Assembly: GCF_037975245.1 (NCBI RefSeq)
Contig: NW_027288852.1
Location: 1 to 10,000 of the forward strand
Source: Apostichopus japonicus
Taxonomy: Eukaryota > Echinodermata > Holothuroidea > Aspidochirotida > Stichopodidae
DNA: 10,000 nucleotides
Direction of reading: 5' to 3'
Shown: one piece after another, positions 1-9,778 of the stretch
Layout: each line of letters starts with the position of its first letter
Numbering within the stretch: position 1 is the stretch's first letter
Translations under genes and position numbers: made by a program
The notes under the pieces: model-generated
Told to the model about the DNA's origin: nothing
Seen by the model: only the letters and a program-made list of their open reading frames with translations
The model's database searches: none

Positions 1-48
1 TATGCAGGCACCCGCTGTAAAAGATCGGCAACTCAGACGCCAGCACCG

Positions 49-105
49 GGCTTCGAACCAGCGATGCAAAAGAGAGTCTCGCTCATCAGCTCTTACAGTG
101 CGCCA
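49..105 (-). promoter_or_regulatory. tRNA-like internal pol III promoter (box A + box B), left-type example
   Basis: On the minus strand TGGCGCACTGT (plus 95-105) resembles tRNA box A (TGGCNNAGTGG), with mismatches at the eighth and last bases. It is followed within two bases by GAGC, the usual 3' half of a D stem, which pairs with GCGC at 3 of 4 positions. After 35 nt comes GGTTCGAAGCC (plus 49-59), which fits box B GGTTCGANNCC. Taking the T of box A as tRNA position 8 and the second G of box B as position 53 gives 48 nt, the expected tRNA spacing. The acceptor, anticodon and T arms pair poorly, so this is not a working tRNA. The motif recurs in every monomer. A T4 run (plus 68-71) lies between the boxes and could stop pol III early. 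The likely origin is a tRNA-derived SINE-like element; present activity is unknown. Confidence 0.5.
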
Positions 106-123
106 AGCCATCGCGCCACTGTA
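94..123. repeat. Intramonomer hairpin, 10 bp with one bulge
   Basis: TACAGTG (94-100) pairs with CACTGTA (117-123), and CGC (101-103) pairs with GCG (113-115). C116 is left as a single bulge and CAAGCCATC (104-112) as a 9-nt loop. The dyad is in every copy; only copies 30 and 47 alter the left arm, with T94 changed to A. On the minus strand the box A-like motif occupies one arm, so folding and factor binding there would compete. It is a candidate for RNA structure in a satellite transcript or for cruciform extrusion; no function is shown. Confidence 0.7.
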
Positions 124-155
124 TGGACTGAGATATTAGGCCGATTAACTAGTAC

Positions 156-186
156 TTACAGCTCCCTATGCAGGCACCCGCTGTAA
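156..186. repeat. Junction-spanning dyad TTACAGC/GCTGTAA, left type
   Basis: TTACAGC at the end of one monomer (156-162) is the exact reverse complement of GCTGTAA near the start of the next (180-186), with a 17-nt loop between. This 7-bp dyad recurs at monomer junctions throughout the 166-bp block and the first 164-bp copies. It shares the TTACAG/CTGTAA core with the intramonomer hairpin. Confidence 0.65.
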
Positions 187-3100
187 AAGATCGGCAACTC
201 AGACGCCAGCACCGGGCTTCGAACCAGCGATGCAAAAGAGAGTCTCGCTCATCAGCTCTTACAGTGCGCCAAGCCATCGCGCCACTGTATGGACTGAGAT
301 ATTAGGCCGATTAACTAGTACTTACAGCTCCCTATGCAGGCACCCGCTGTAAAAGATCGGCAACTCAGACGCCAGCACCGGGCTTCGAACCAGCGATGCA
401 AAAGAGAGTCTCGCTCATCAGCTCTTACAGTGCGCCAAGCCATCGCGCCACTGTATGGACTGAGATATTAGGCCGATTAACTAGTACTTACAGCTCCCTA
501 TGCAGGCACCCGCTGTAAAAGATCGGCAACTCAGACGCCAGCACCGGGCTTCGAACCAGCGATGCAAAAGAGAGTCTCGCTCATCAGCTCTTACAGTGCG
601 CCAAGCCATCGCGCCACTGTATGGACTGAGATATTAGGCCGATTAACTAGTACTTACAGCTCCCTATGCAGGCACCCGCTGTAAAAGATCGGCAACTCAG
701 ACGCCAGCACCGGGCTTCGAACCAGCGATGCAAAAGAGAGTCTCGCTCATCAGCTCTTACAGTGCGCCAAGCCATCGCGCCACTGTATGGACTGAGATAT
801 TAGGCCGATTAACTAGTACTTACAGCTCCCTATGCAGGCACCCGCTGTAAAAGATCGGCAACTCAGACGCCAGCACCGGGCTTCGAACCAGCGATGCAAA
901 AGAGAGTCTCGCTCATCAGCTCTTACAGTGCGCCAAGCCATCGCGCCACTGTATGGACTGAGATATTAGGCCGATTAACTAGTACTTACAGCTCCCTATG
1001 CAGGCACCCGCTGTAAAAGATCGGCAACTCAGACGCCAGCACCGGGCTTCGAACCAGCGATGCAAAAGAGAGTCTCGCTCATCAGCTCTTACAGTGCGCC
1101 AAGCCATCGCGCCACTGTATGGACTGAGATATTAGGCCGATTAACTAGTACTTACAGCTCCCTATGCAGGCACCCGCTGTAAAAGATCGGCAACTCAGAC
1201 GCCAGCACCGGGCTTCGAACCAGCGATGCAAAAGAGAGTCTCGCTCATCAGCTCTTACAGTGCGCCAAGCCATCGCGCCACTGTATGGACTGAGATATTA
1301 GGCCGATTAACTAGTACTTACAGCTCCCTATGCAGGCACCCGCTGTAAAAGATCGGCAACTCAGACGCCAGCACCGGGCTTCGAACCAGCGATGCAAAAG
1401 AGAGTCTCGCTCATCAGCTCTTACAGTGCGCCAAGCCATCGCGCCACTGTATGGACTGAGATATTAGGCCGATTAACTAGTACTTACAGCTCCCTATGCA
1501 GGCACCCGCTGTAAAAGATCGGCAACTCAGACGCCAGCACCGGGCTTCGAACCAGCGATGCAAAAGAGAGTCTCGCTCATCAGCTCTTACAGTGCGCCAA
1601 GCCATCGCGCCACTGTATGGACTGAGATATTAGGCCGATTAACTAGTACTTACAGCTCCCTATGCAGGCACCCGCTGTAAAAGATCGGCAACTCAGACGC
1701 CAGCACCGGGCTTCGAACCAGCGATGCAAAAGAGAGTCTCGCTCATCAGCTCTTACAGTGCGCCAAGCCATCGCGCCACTGTATGGACTGAGATATTAGG
1801 CCGATTAACTAGTACTTACAGCTCCCTATGCAGGCACCCGCTGTAAAAGATCGGCAACTCAGACGCCAGCACCGGGCTTCGAACCAGCGATGCAAAAGAG
1901 AGTCTCGCTCATCAGCTCTTACAGTGCGCCAAGCCATCGCGCCACTGTATGGACTGAGATATTAGGCCGATTAACTAGTACTTACAGCTCCCTATGCAGG
2001 CACCCGCTGTAAAAGATCGGCAACTCAGACGCCAGCACCGGGCTTCGAACCAGCGATGCAAAAGAGAGTCTCGCTCATCAGCTCTTACAGTGCGCCAAGC
2101 CATCGCGCCACTGTATGGACTGAGATATTAGGCCGATTAACTAGTACTTACAGCTCCCTATGCAGGCACCCGCTGTAAAAGATCGGCAACTCAGACGCCA
2201 GCACCGGGCTTCGAACCAGCGATGCAAAAGAGAGTCTCGCTCATCAGCTCTTACAGTGCGCCAAGCCATCGCGCCACTGTATGGACTGAGATATTAGGCC
2301 GATTAACTAGTACTTACAGCTCCCTATGCAGGCACCCGCTGTAAAAGATCGGCAACTCAGACGCCAGCACCGGGCTTCGAACCAGCGATGCAAAAGAGAG
2401 TCTCGCTCATCAGCTCTTACAGTGCGCCAAGCCATCGCGCCACTGTATGGACTGAGATATTAGGCCGATTAACTAGTACTTACAGCTCCCTATGCAGGCA
2501 CCCGCTGTAAAAGATCGGCAACTCAGACGCCAGCACCGGGCTTCGAACCAGCGATGCAAAAGAGAGTCTCGCTCATCAGCTCTTACAGTGCGCCAAGCCA
2601 TCGCGCCACTGTATGGACTGAGATATTAGGCCGATTAACTAGTACTTACAGCTCCCTATGCAGGCACCCGCTGTAAAAGATCGGCAACTCAGACGCCAGC
2701 ACCGGGCTTCGAACCAGCGATGCAAAAGAGAGTCTCGCTCATCAGCTCTTACAGTGCGCCAAGCCATCGCGCCACTGTATGGACTGAGATATTAGGCCGA
2801 TTAACTAGTACTTACAGCTCCCTATGCAGGCACCCGCTGTAAAAGATCGGCAACTCAGACGCCAGCACCGGGCTTCGAACCAGCGATGCAAAAGAGAGTC
2901 TCGCTCATCAGCTCTTACAGTGCGCCAAGCCATCGCGCCACTGTATGGACTGAGATATTAGGCCGATTAACTAGTACTTACAGCTCCCTATGCAGGCACC
3001 CGCTGTAAAAGATCGGCAACTCAGACGCCAGCACCGGGCTTCGAACCAGCGATGCAAAAGAGAGTCTCGCTCATCAGCTCTTACAGTGCGCCAAGCCATC

Positions 3101-4316
3101 GCGCCACTGTATGGACTGAGATATTAGGCCGATTAACTAGTACTTACAGCTCCCTATGCAGGCACCCGCTGTAAAAGATCGGCAACTCAGACGCCAGCAC
3201 CGGGCTTCGAACCAGCGATGCAAAAGAGAGTCTCGCTCATCAGCTCTTACAGTGCGCCAAGCCATCGCGCCACTGTATGGACTGAGATATTAGGCCGATT
3301 AACTAGTACTTACAGCTCCCTATGCAGGCACCCGCTGTAAAAGATCGGCAACTCAGACGCCAGCACCGGGCTTCGAACCAGCGATGCAAAAGAGAGTCTC
3401 GCTCATCAGCTCTTACAGTGCGCCAAGCCATCGCGCCACTGTATGGACTGAGATATTAGGCCGATTAACTAGTACTTACAGCTCCCTATGCAGGCACCCG
3501 CTGTAAAAGATCGGCAACTCAGACGCCAGCACCGGGCTTCGAACCAGCGATGCAAAAGAGAGTCTCGCTCATCAGCTCTTACAGTGCGCCAAGCCATCGC
3601 GCCACTGTATGGACTGAGATATTAGGCCGATTAACTAGTACTTACAGCTCCCTATGCAGGCACCCGCTGTAAAAGATCGGCAACTCAGACGCCAGCACCG
3701 GGCTTCGAACCAGCGATGCAAAAGAGAGTCTCGCTCATCAGCTCTTACAGTGCGCCAAGCCATCGCGCCACTGTATGGACTGAGATATTAGGCCGATTAA
3801 CTAGTACTTACAGCTCCCTATGCAGGCACCCGCTGTAAAAGATCGGCAACTCAGACGCCAGCACCGGGCTTCGAACCAGCGATGCAAAAGAGAGTCTCGC
3901 TCATCAGCTCTTACAGTGCGCCAAGCCATCGCGCCACTGTATGGACTGAGATATTAGGCCGATTAACTAGTACTTACAGCTCCCTATGCAGGCACCCGCT
4001 GTAAAAGATCGGCAACTCAGACGCCAGCACCGGGCTTCGAACCAGCGATGCAAAAGAGAGTCTCGCTCATCAGCTCTTACAGTGCGCCAAGCCATCGCGC
4101 CACTGTATGGACTGAGATATTAGGCCGATTAACTAGTACTTACAGCTCCCTATGCAGGCACCCGCTGTAAAAGATCGGCAACTCAGACGCCAGCACCGGG
4201 CTTCGAACCAGCGATGCAAAAGAGAGTCTCGCTCATCAGCTCTTACAGTGCGCCAAGCCATCGCGCCACTGTATGGACTGAGATATTAGGCCGATTAACT
4301 AGTACTTACAGCTCCC

Positions 4317-6806
4317 TATGCAGGCACCCGCTGTAAAAGATCGGCAACTCAGACGCCAGCACCGGGCTTCGAACCAGCGATGCAAAAGAGAGTCTCGCTC
4401 ATCAGCTCTTACAGTGCGCCAAGCCATCGCGCCACTGTATGGACTGAGATATTAGGCCGATTAACTAATACTTACAGCTCCCTATGCAGGCACCCGCTGT
4501 AAAAGATCGGCAACTCAGACGCCAGCACCGGGCTTCGAACCAGCGATGCAAAAGAGAGTCTCGCTCATCAGCTCTTACAGTGCGCCAAGCCATCGCGCCA
4601 CTGTATGGACTGAGATATTAGGCCGATTAACTAGTACTTACAGCTCCCTATGCAGGCACCCGCTGTAAAAGATCGGCAACTCAGACGCCAGCACCGGGCT
4701 TCGAACCAGCGATGCAAAAGAGAGTCTCGCTCATCAGCTCTTACAGTGCGCCAAGCCATCGCGCCACTGTATGGACTGAGATATTAGGCCGATTAACTAG
4801 TACTTACAGCTCCCTATGCAGGCACCCGCTGTAAAAGATCGGCAACTCAGACGCCAGCACCGGGGTTCGAACCAGCGATGCAAAAGAGAGTCTCGCTCAT
4901 CAGCTCTAACAGTGCGCCAAGCCATCGCGCCACTGTATGGACTGAGATATTAGGCCGATTAACTAGTACTTACAGCTCCCTATGCAGGCACCCGCTGTAA
5001 AAGATCGGCAACTCAGACGCCAGCACCGGGCTTCGAACCAGCGATGCAAAAGAGAGTCTCGCTCATCAGCTCTTACAGTGCGCCAAGCCATCGCGCCACT
5101 GTATGGACTGAGATATTAGGCCGATTAACTAGTACTTACAGCTCCCTATGCAGGCACCCGCTGTAAAAGATCGGCAACTCAGACGCCAGCACCGGGCTTC
5201 GAACCAGCGATGCAAAAGAGAGTCTCGCTCATCAGCTCTTACAGTGCGCCAAGCCATCGCGCCACTGTATGGACTGAGATATTAGGCCGATTAACTAGTA
5301 CTTACAGCTCCCTATGCAGGCACCCGCTGTAAAAGATCGGCAACTCAGACGCCAGCACCGGGCTTCGAACCAGCGATGCAAAAGAGAGTCTCGCTCATCA
5401 GCTCTTACAGTGCGCCAAGCCATCGCGCCACTGTATGGACTGAGATATTAGGCCGATTAACTAGTACTTACAGCTCCCTATGCAGGCACCCGCTGTAAAA
5501 GATCGGCAACTCAGACGCCAGCACCGGGCTTCGAACCAGCGATGCAAAAGAGAGTCTCGCTCATCAGCTCTTACAGTGCGCCAAGCCATCGCGCCACTGT
5601 ATGGACTGAGATATTAGGCCGATTAACTAGTACTTACAGCTCCCTATGCAGGCACCCGCTGTAAAAGATCGGCAACTCAGACGCCAGCACCGGGCTTCGA
5701 ACCAGCGATGCAAAAGAGAGTCTCGCTCATCAGCTCTTACAGTGCGCCAAGCCATCGCGCCACTGTATGGACTGAGATATTAGGCCGATTAACTAGTACT
5801 TACAGCTCCCTATGCAGGCACCCGCTGTAAAAGATCGGCAACTCAGACGCCAGCACCGGGCTTCGAACCAGCGATGCAAAAGAGAGTCTCGCTCATCAGC
5901 TCTTACAGTGCGCCAAGCCATCGCGCCACTGTATGGACTGAGATATTAGGCCGATTAACTAGTACTTACAGCTCCCTATGCAGGCACCCGCTGTAAAAGA
6001 TCGGCAACTCAGACGCCAGCACCGGGCTTCGAACCAGCGATGCAAAAGAGAGTCTCGCTCATCAGCTCTTACAGTGCGCCAAGCCATCGCGCCACTGTAT
6101 GGACTGAGATATTAGGCCGATTAACTAATACTTACAGCTCCCTATGCAGGCACCCGCTGTAAAAGATCGGCAACTCAGACGCCAGCACCGGGCTTCGAAC
6201 CAGCGATGCAAAAGAGAGTCTCGCTCATCAGCTCTTACAGTGCGCCAAGCCATCGCGCCACTGTATGGACTGAGATATTAGGCCGATTAACTAGTACTTA
6301 CAGCTCCCTATGCAGGCACCCGCTGTAAAAGATCGGCAACTCAGACGCCAGCACCGGGCTTCGAACCAGCGATGCAAAAGAGAGTCTCGCTCATCAGCTC
6401 TTACAGTGCGCCAAGCCATCGCGCCACTGTATGGACTGAGATATTAGGCCGATTAACTAATACTTACAGCTCCCTATGCAGGCACCCGCTGTAAAAGATC
6501 GGCAACTCAGACGCCAGCACCGGGGTTCGAACCAGCGATGCAAAAGAGAGTCTCGCTCATCAGCTCTTACAGTGCGCCAAGCCATCGCGCCACTGTATGG
6601 ACTGAGATATTAGGCCGATTAACTAATACTTACAGCTCCCTATGCAGGCACCCGCTGTAAAAGATCGGCAACTCAGACGCCAGCACCGGGGTTCGAACCA
6701 GCGATGCAAAAGAGAGTCTCGCTCATCAGCTCTTACAGTGCGCCAAGCCATCGCGCCACTGTATGGACTGAGATATTAGGCCGATTAACTAGTACTTACA
6801 GCTCCC
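4317..6806. repeat. 166-bp copies 27-41 with scattered diagnostic variants
   Basis: Variants appear patchily in this part of the 166-bp block. A152 (ACTAAT instead of ACTAGT) occurs in copies 27, 37, 39 and 40, at 4468, 6128, 6460 and 6626. G51 occurs in copies 30, 40 and 41. A94 occurs only in copy 30. The other copies match the left consensus. The same variants become fixed or nearly fixed further right, so this is a transition zone where homogenisation is incomplete. Confidence 0.9.
4815..4980. repeat. Mosaic monomer, copy 30
   Basis: A 166-bp copy carrying two linked changes, G at 4865 (monomer position 51) and A at 4908 (position 94), with left-type sequence at the indel and at position 152. 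No neighbour has the pair; copy 47, 17 copies away, does. The A94 change breaks one pair of the intramonomer hairpin. Confidence 0.9.
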
Positions 6807-6835
6807 TATGCAGGCACCCGCTGTAAAAGATCGGC

Positions 6836-6839
6836 AAAA
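6836..6839 (-). terminator. Candidate pol III T4 terminator created by the 164-bp indel
   Basis: AAAA on the plus strand reads TTTT on the minus strand, about a dozen bases past box B in the direction of the tRNA-like segment. Pol III stops at runs of four or more T. The 166-bp copies have no T run here; their first one after box B is at the monomer start, plus 19-22 in copy 1. The first 164-bp copy is shown and the other 18 share it. This matters only if the segment is transcribed, which is unproven; four T is also a weak terminator. Confidence 0.3.
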
Positions 6840-7626
6840 GACGCCAGCACCGGGCTTCGAACCAGCGATGCAAAAGAGAGTCTCGCTCATCAGCTCTTAC
6901 AGTGCGCCAAGCCATCGCGCCACTGTATGGACTGAGATATTAGGCCGATTAACTAGTACTTACAGCTCCCTATGCAGGCACCCGCTGTAAAAGATCGGCA
7001 AAAGACGCCAGCACCGGGCTTCGAACCAGCGATGCAAAAGAGAGTCTCGCTCATCAGCTCTTACAGTGCGCCAAGCCATCGCGCCACTGTATGGACTGAG
7101 ATATTAGGCCGATTAACTAGTACTTACAGCTCCCTATGCAGGCACCCGCTGTAAAAGATCGGCAAAAGACGCCAGCACCGGGCTTCGAACCAGCGATGCA
7201 AAAGAGAGTCTCGCTCATCAGCTCTTACAGTGCGCCAAGCCATCGCGCCACTGTATGGACTGAGATATTAGGCCGATTAACTAGTACTTACAGCTCCCTA
7301 TGCAGGCACCCGCTGTAAAAGATCGGCAAAAGACGCCAGCACCGGGCTTCGAACCAGCGATGCAAAAGAGAGTCTCGCTCATCAGCTCTTACAGTGCGCC
7401 AAGCCATCGCGCCACTGTATGGACTGAGATATTAGGCCGATTAACTAGTACTTACAGCTCCCTATGCAGGCACCCGCTGTAAAAGATCGGCAAAAGACGC
7501 CAGCACCGGGCTTCGAACCAGCGATGCAAAAGAGAGTCTCGCTCATCAGCTCTTACAGTGCGCCAAGCCATCGCGCCACTGTATGGACTGAGATATTAGG
7601 CCGATTAACTAATACTTACAGCTCCC

Positions 7627-7790
7627 TATGCAGGCACCCGCTGTAAAAGATCGGCAAAAGACGCCAGCACCGGGGTTCGAACCAGCGATGCAAAAGAGAG
7701 TCTCGCTCATCAGCTCTAACAGTGCGCCAAGCCATCGCGCCACTGTATGGACTGAGATATTAGGCCGATTAACTAATACTTACAGCTCCC
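7627..7790. repeat. Mosaic monomer, copy 47
   Basis: A 164-bp copy that combines G at 7675 and A at 7718, the same pair as copy 30, with right-type A152. It is also the first 164-bp copy to carry G51. Neighbouring copies 46 and 48 lack the A94-equivalent change. Confidence 0.9.
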
Positions 7791-9430
7791 TATGCAGGCA
7801 CCCGCTGTAAAAGATCGGCAAAAGACGCCAGCACCGGGGTTCGAACCAGCGATGCAAAAGAGAGTCTCGCTCATCAGCTCTTACAGTGCGCCAAGCCATC
7901 GCGCCACTGTATGGACTGAGATATTAGGCCGATTAACTAATACTTACAGCTCCCTATGCAGGCACCCGCTGTAAAAGATCGGCAAAAGACGCCAGCACCG
8001 GGGTTCGAACCAGCGATGCAAAAGAGAGTCTCGCTCATCAGCTCTTACAGTGCGCCAAGCCATCGCGCCACTGTATGGACTGAGATATTAGGCCGATTAA
8101 CTAATACTTACAGCGCCCTATGCAGGCACCCGCTGTAAAAGATCGGCAAAAGACGCCACCACCGGGGTTCGAACCAGCGATGCAAAAGAGAGTCTCGCTC
8201 ATCAGCTCTTACAGTGCGCCAAGCCATCGCGCCACTGTATGGACTGAGATATTAGGCCGATTAACTAATACTTACAGCGCCCTATGCAGGCACCCGCTGT
8301 AAAAGATCGGCAAAAGACGCCAGCACCGGGGTTCGAACCAGCGATGCAAAAGAGAGTCTCGCTCATCAGCTCTTACAGTGCGCCAAGCCATCGCGCCACT
8401 GTATGGACTGAGATATTAGGCCGATTAACTAATACTTACAGCGCCCTATGCAGGCACCCGCTGTAAAAGATCGGCAAAAGACGCCACCACCGGGGTTCGA
8501 ACCAGCGATGCAAAAGAGAGTCTCGCTCATCAGCTCTTACAGTGCGCCAAGCCATCGCGCCACTGTATGGACTGAGATATTAGGCCGATTAACTAATACT
8601 TACAGCGCCCTATGCAGGCACCCGCTGTAAAAGATCGGCAAAAGACGCCACCACCGGGGTTCGAACCAGCGATGCAAAAGAGAGTCTCGCTCATCAGCTC
8701 TTACAGTGCGCCAAGCCATCGCGCCACTGTATGGACTGAGATATTAGGCCGATTAACTAATACTTACAGCGCCCTATGCAGGCACCCGCTGTAAAAGATC
8801 GGCAAAAGACGCCACCACCGGGGTTCGAACCAGCGATGCAAAAGAGAGTCTCGCTCATCAGCTCTTACAGTGCGCCAAGCCATCGCGCCACTGTATGGAC
8901 TGAGATATTAGGCCGATTAACTAATACTTACAGCGCCCTATGCAGGCACCCGCTGTAAAAGATCGGCAAAAGACGCCACCACCGGGGTTCGAACCAGCGA
9001 TGCAAAAGAGAGTCTCGCTCATCAGCTCTTACAGTGCGCCAAGCCATCGCGCCACTGTATGGACTGAGATATTAGGCCGATTAACTAATACTTACAGCGC
9101 CCTATGCAGGCACCCGCTGTAAAAGATCGGCAAAAGACGCCACCACCGGGGTTCGAACCAGCGATGCAAAAGAGAGTCTCGCTCATCAGCTCTTACAGTG
9201 CGCCAAGCCATCGCGCCACTGTATGGACTGAGATATTAGGCCGATTAACTAATACTTACAGCGCCCTATGCAGGCACCCGCTGTAAAAGATCGGCAAAAG
9301 ACGCCACCACCGGGGTTCGAACCAGCGATGCAAAAGAGAGTCTCGCTCATCAGCTCTTACAGTGCGCCAAGCCATCGCGCCACTGTATGGACTGAGATAT
9401 TAGGCCGATTAACTAATACTTACAGCGCCC

Positions 9431-9594
9431 TATGCAGGCACCCGCTGTAAAAGATCGGCAAAAGACGCCACCACCGGGGTTCGAACCAGCGATGCAAAAG
9501 AGAGTCTCGCTCATCAGCTCTTACAGTGCGCCAAGCCATCGCGCCACTGTATGGCCTGAGATATTAGGCCGATTAACTAATACTTACAGCGCCC
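9431..9594. repeat. Copy 58 with a private substitution
   Basis: This copy reads ATGGCCTGAG where all others read ATGGACTGAG, with C at 9555. It is otherwise the standard right-type monomer. It is the only singleton change I saw in copies 52-60, which are otherwise uniform. Confidence 0.9.
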
Positions 9595-9640
9595 TATGCA
9601 GGCACCCGCTGTAAAAGATCGGCAAAAGACGCCACCACCG

Positions 9641-9697
9641 GGGTTCGAACCAGCGATGCAAAAGAGAGTCTCGCTCATCAGCTCTTACAGTGCGCCA
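9641..9697 (-). promoter_or_regulatory. tRNA-like box A/box B segment, right-type example
   Basis: This is the same segment in copy 59. Box B reads GGTTCGAACCC on the minus strand (plus 9641-9651), and its first ten bases, GGTTCGAACC, form a perfect palindrome that the left-type copies lack because of the C/G difference at monomer position 51. Box A is unchanged at plus 9687-9697. Downstream the minus strand reads CGGTGGTGGCG, against CGGTGCTGGCG in left-type copies. My impression is that the right-type form is nearer to tRNA-derived SINE heads and so perhaps closer to the ancestral state; this rests on general consensus knowledge, not an alignment. Confidence 0.45.
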
Positions 9698-9747
9698 AGC
9701 CATCGCGCCACTGTATGGACTGAGATATTAGGCCGATTAACTAATAC

Positions 9748-9778
9748 TTACAGCGCCCTATGCAGGCACCCGCTGTAA
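9748..9778. repeat. Junction-spanning dyad extended to 8 bp, right type
   Basis: In copies 49-60 the T-to-G change at monomer position 163 turns the left arm into TTACAGCG. It now pairs over 8 bp with CGCTGTAA of the next copy, leaving a 15-nt loop. The example is the junction of copies 59 and 60. Selection on the stem is not demonstrated. Confidence 0.65.

Larger units (their letters stand above)
1..166. repeat. Representative 166-bp monomer, left type
   Basis: Reference unit for the numbering used here; the phase (start at TATGCAGG) is arbitrary. Hand-counted composition is 50 C, 39 G and 77 A+T, giving 54% GC and 11 CpG against about 11.7 expected. In plus-strand order it holds: AAAA at 19-22, the subtype-diagnostic CTC at 32-34, a minus-strand box B-like motif at 49-59, AAAA at 68-71, a minus-strand box A-like motif at 95-105, hairpin arms at 94-103 and 113-123, an ACTAGT/AGTACT palindrome pair at 149-157, and TTACAGC at 156-162, the left arm of a junction-spanning dyad. 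A length of 166 bp is close to one chromatosome. Confidence 0.95.
1..4316. repeat. Fully homogenised stretch, copies 1-26
   Basis: Reading copy by copy I found no substitution or indel among these 26 monomers: every one has G43, C51, T94, G152 and T163. Such uniformity over 4.3 kb points to very recent amplification or efficient homogenisation, for example by unequal crossover or rolling-circle re-insertion. An assembly that expanded a consensus copy would look the same. The comparison was made by eye, so a missed single-base change is possible. Confidence 0.85.
1..6806. repeat. 166-bp subtype block, 41 copies
   Basis: Copies begin at 1, 167, 333 and so on every 166 bases to 6641, each starting TATGCAGGCACCCGCTG and ending CTTACAGCTCCC. 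The diagnostic feature of this subtype is GGCAACTCAGACG at monomer positions 28-39, against GGCAAAAGACG in the other subtype. All 41 copies carry it. They also all have G at monomer position 43 and T at 163. Most carry an ACTAGT hexamer at 149-154; it is lost where position 152 is A. Confidence 0.97.

Noticed and set aside
51-67. CENP-B box in the plus-strand CTTCGAACCAGCG region
   Set aside because: It has TTCG and the central A of the core pattern, but the required CGGG is replaced by GATG, leaving about six of nine essential positions. Right-type copies also lose the leading pyrimidine.
49-105. A functional tRNA gene on the minus strand
   Set aside because: Only the box A and box B regions and their spacing fit. 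The T stem has two mismatched pairs, the anticodon stem pairs at about three of five positions, the acceptor stem is mostly unpaired, and position 33 is not T. A decayed tRNA-derived promoter explains it better.
149-157. ACTAGT/AGTACT overlapping palindromes as a regulatory operator
   Set aside because: Short overlapping hexamer palindromes are expected by chance, and the site is lost without other change in A152 copies. It is useful only as a subtype marker.
1-4316. Assembly artefact from a repeated consensus copy
   Set aside because: It cannot be excluded for the perfectly uniform block, but the ordered, linked variants in copies 27-60 are hard to produce by assembly error, so the array itself is accepted as real. 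Copy number remains uncertain.
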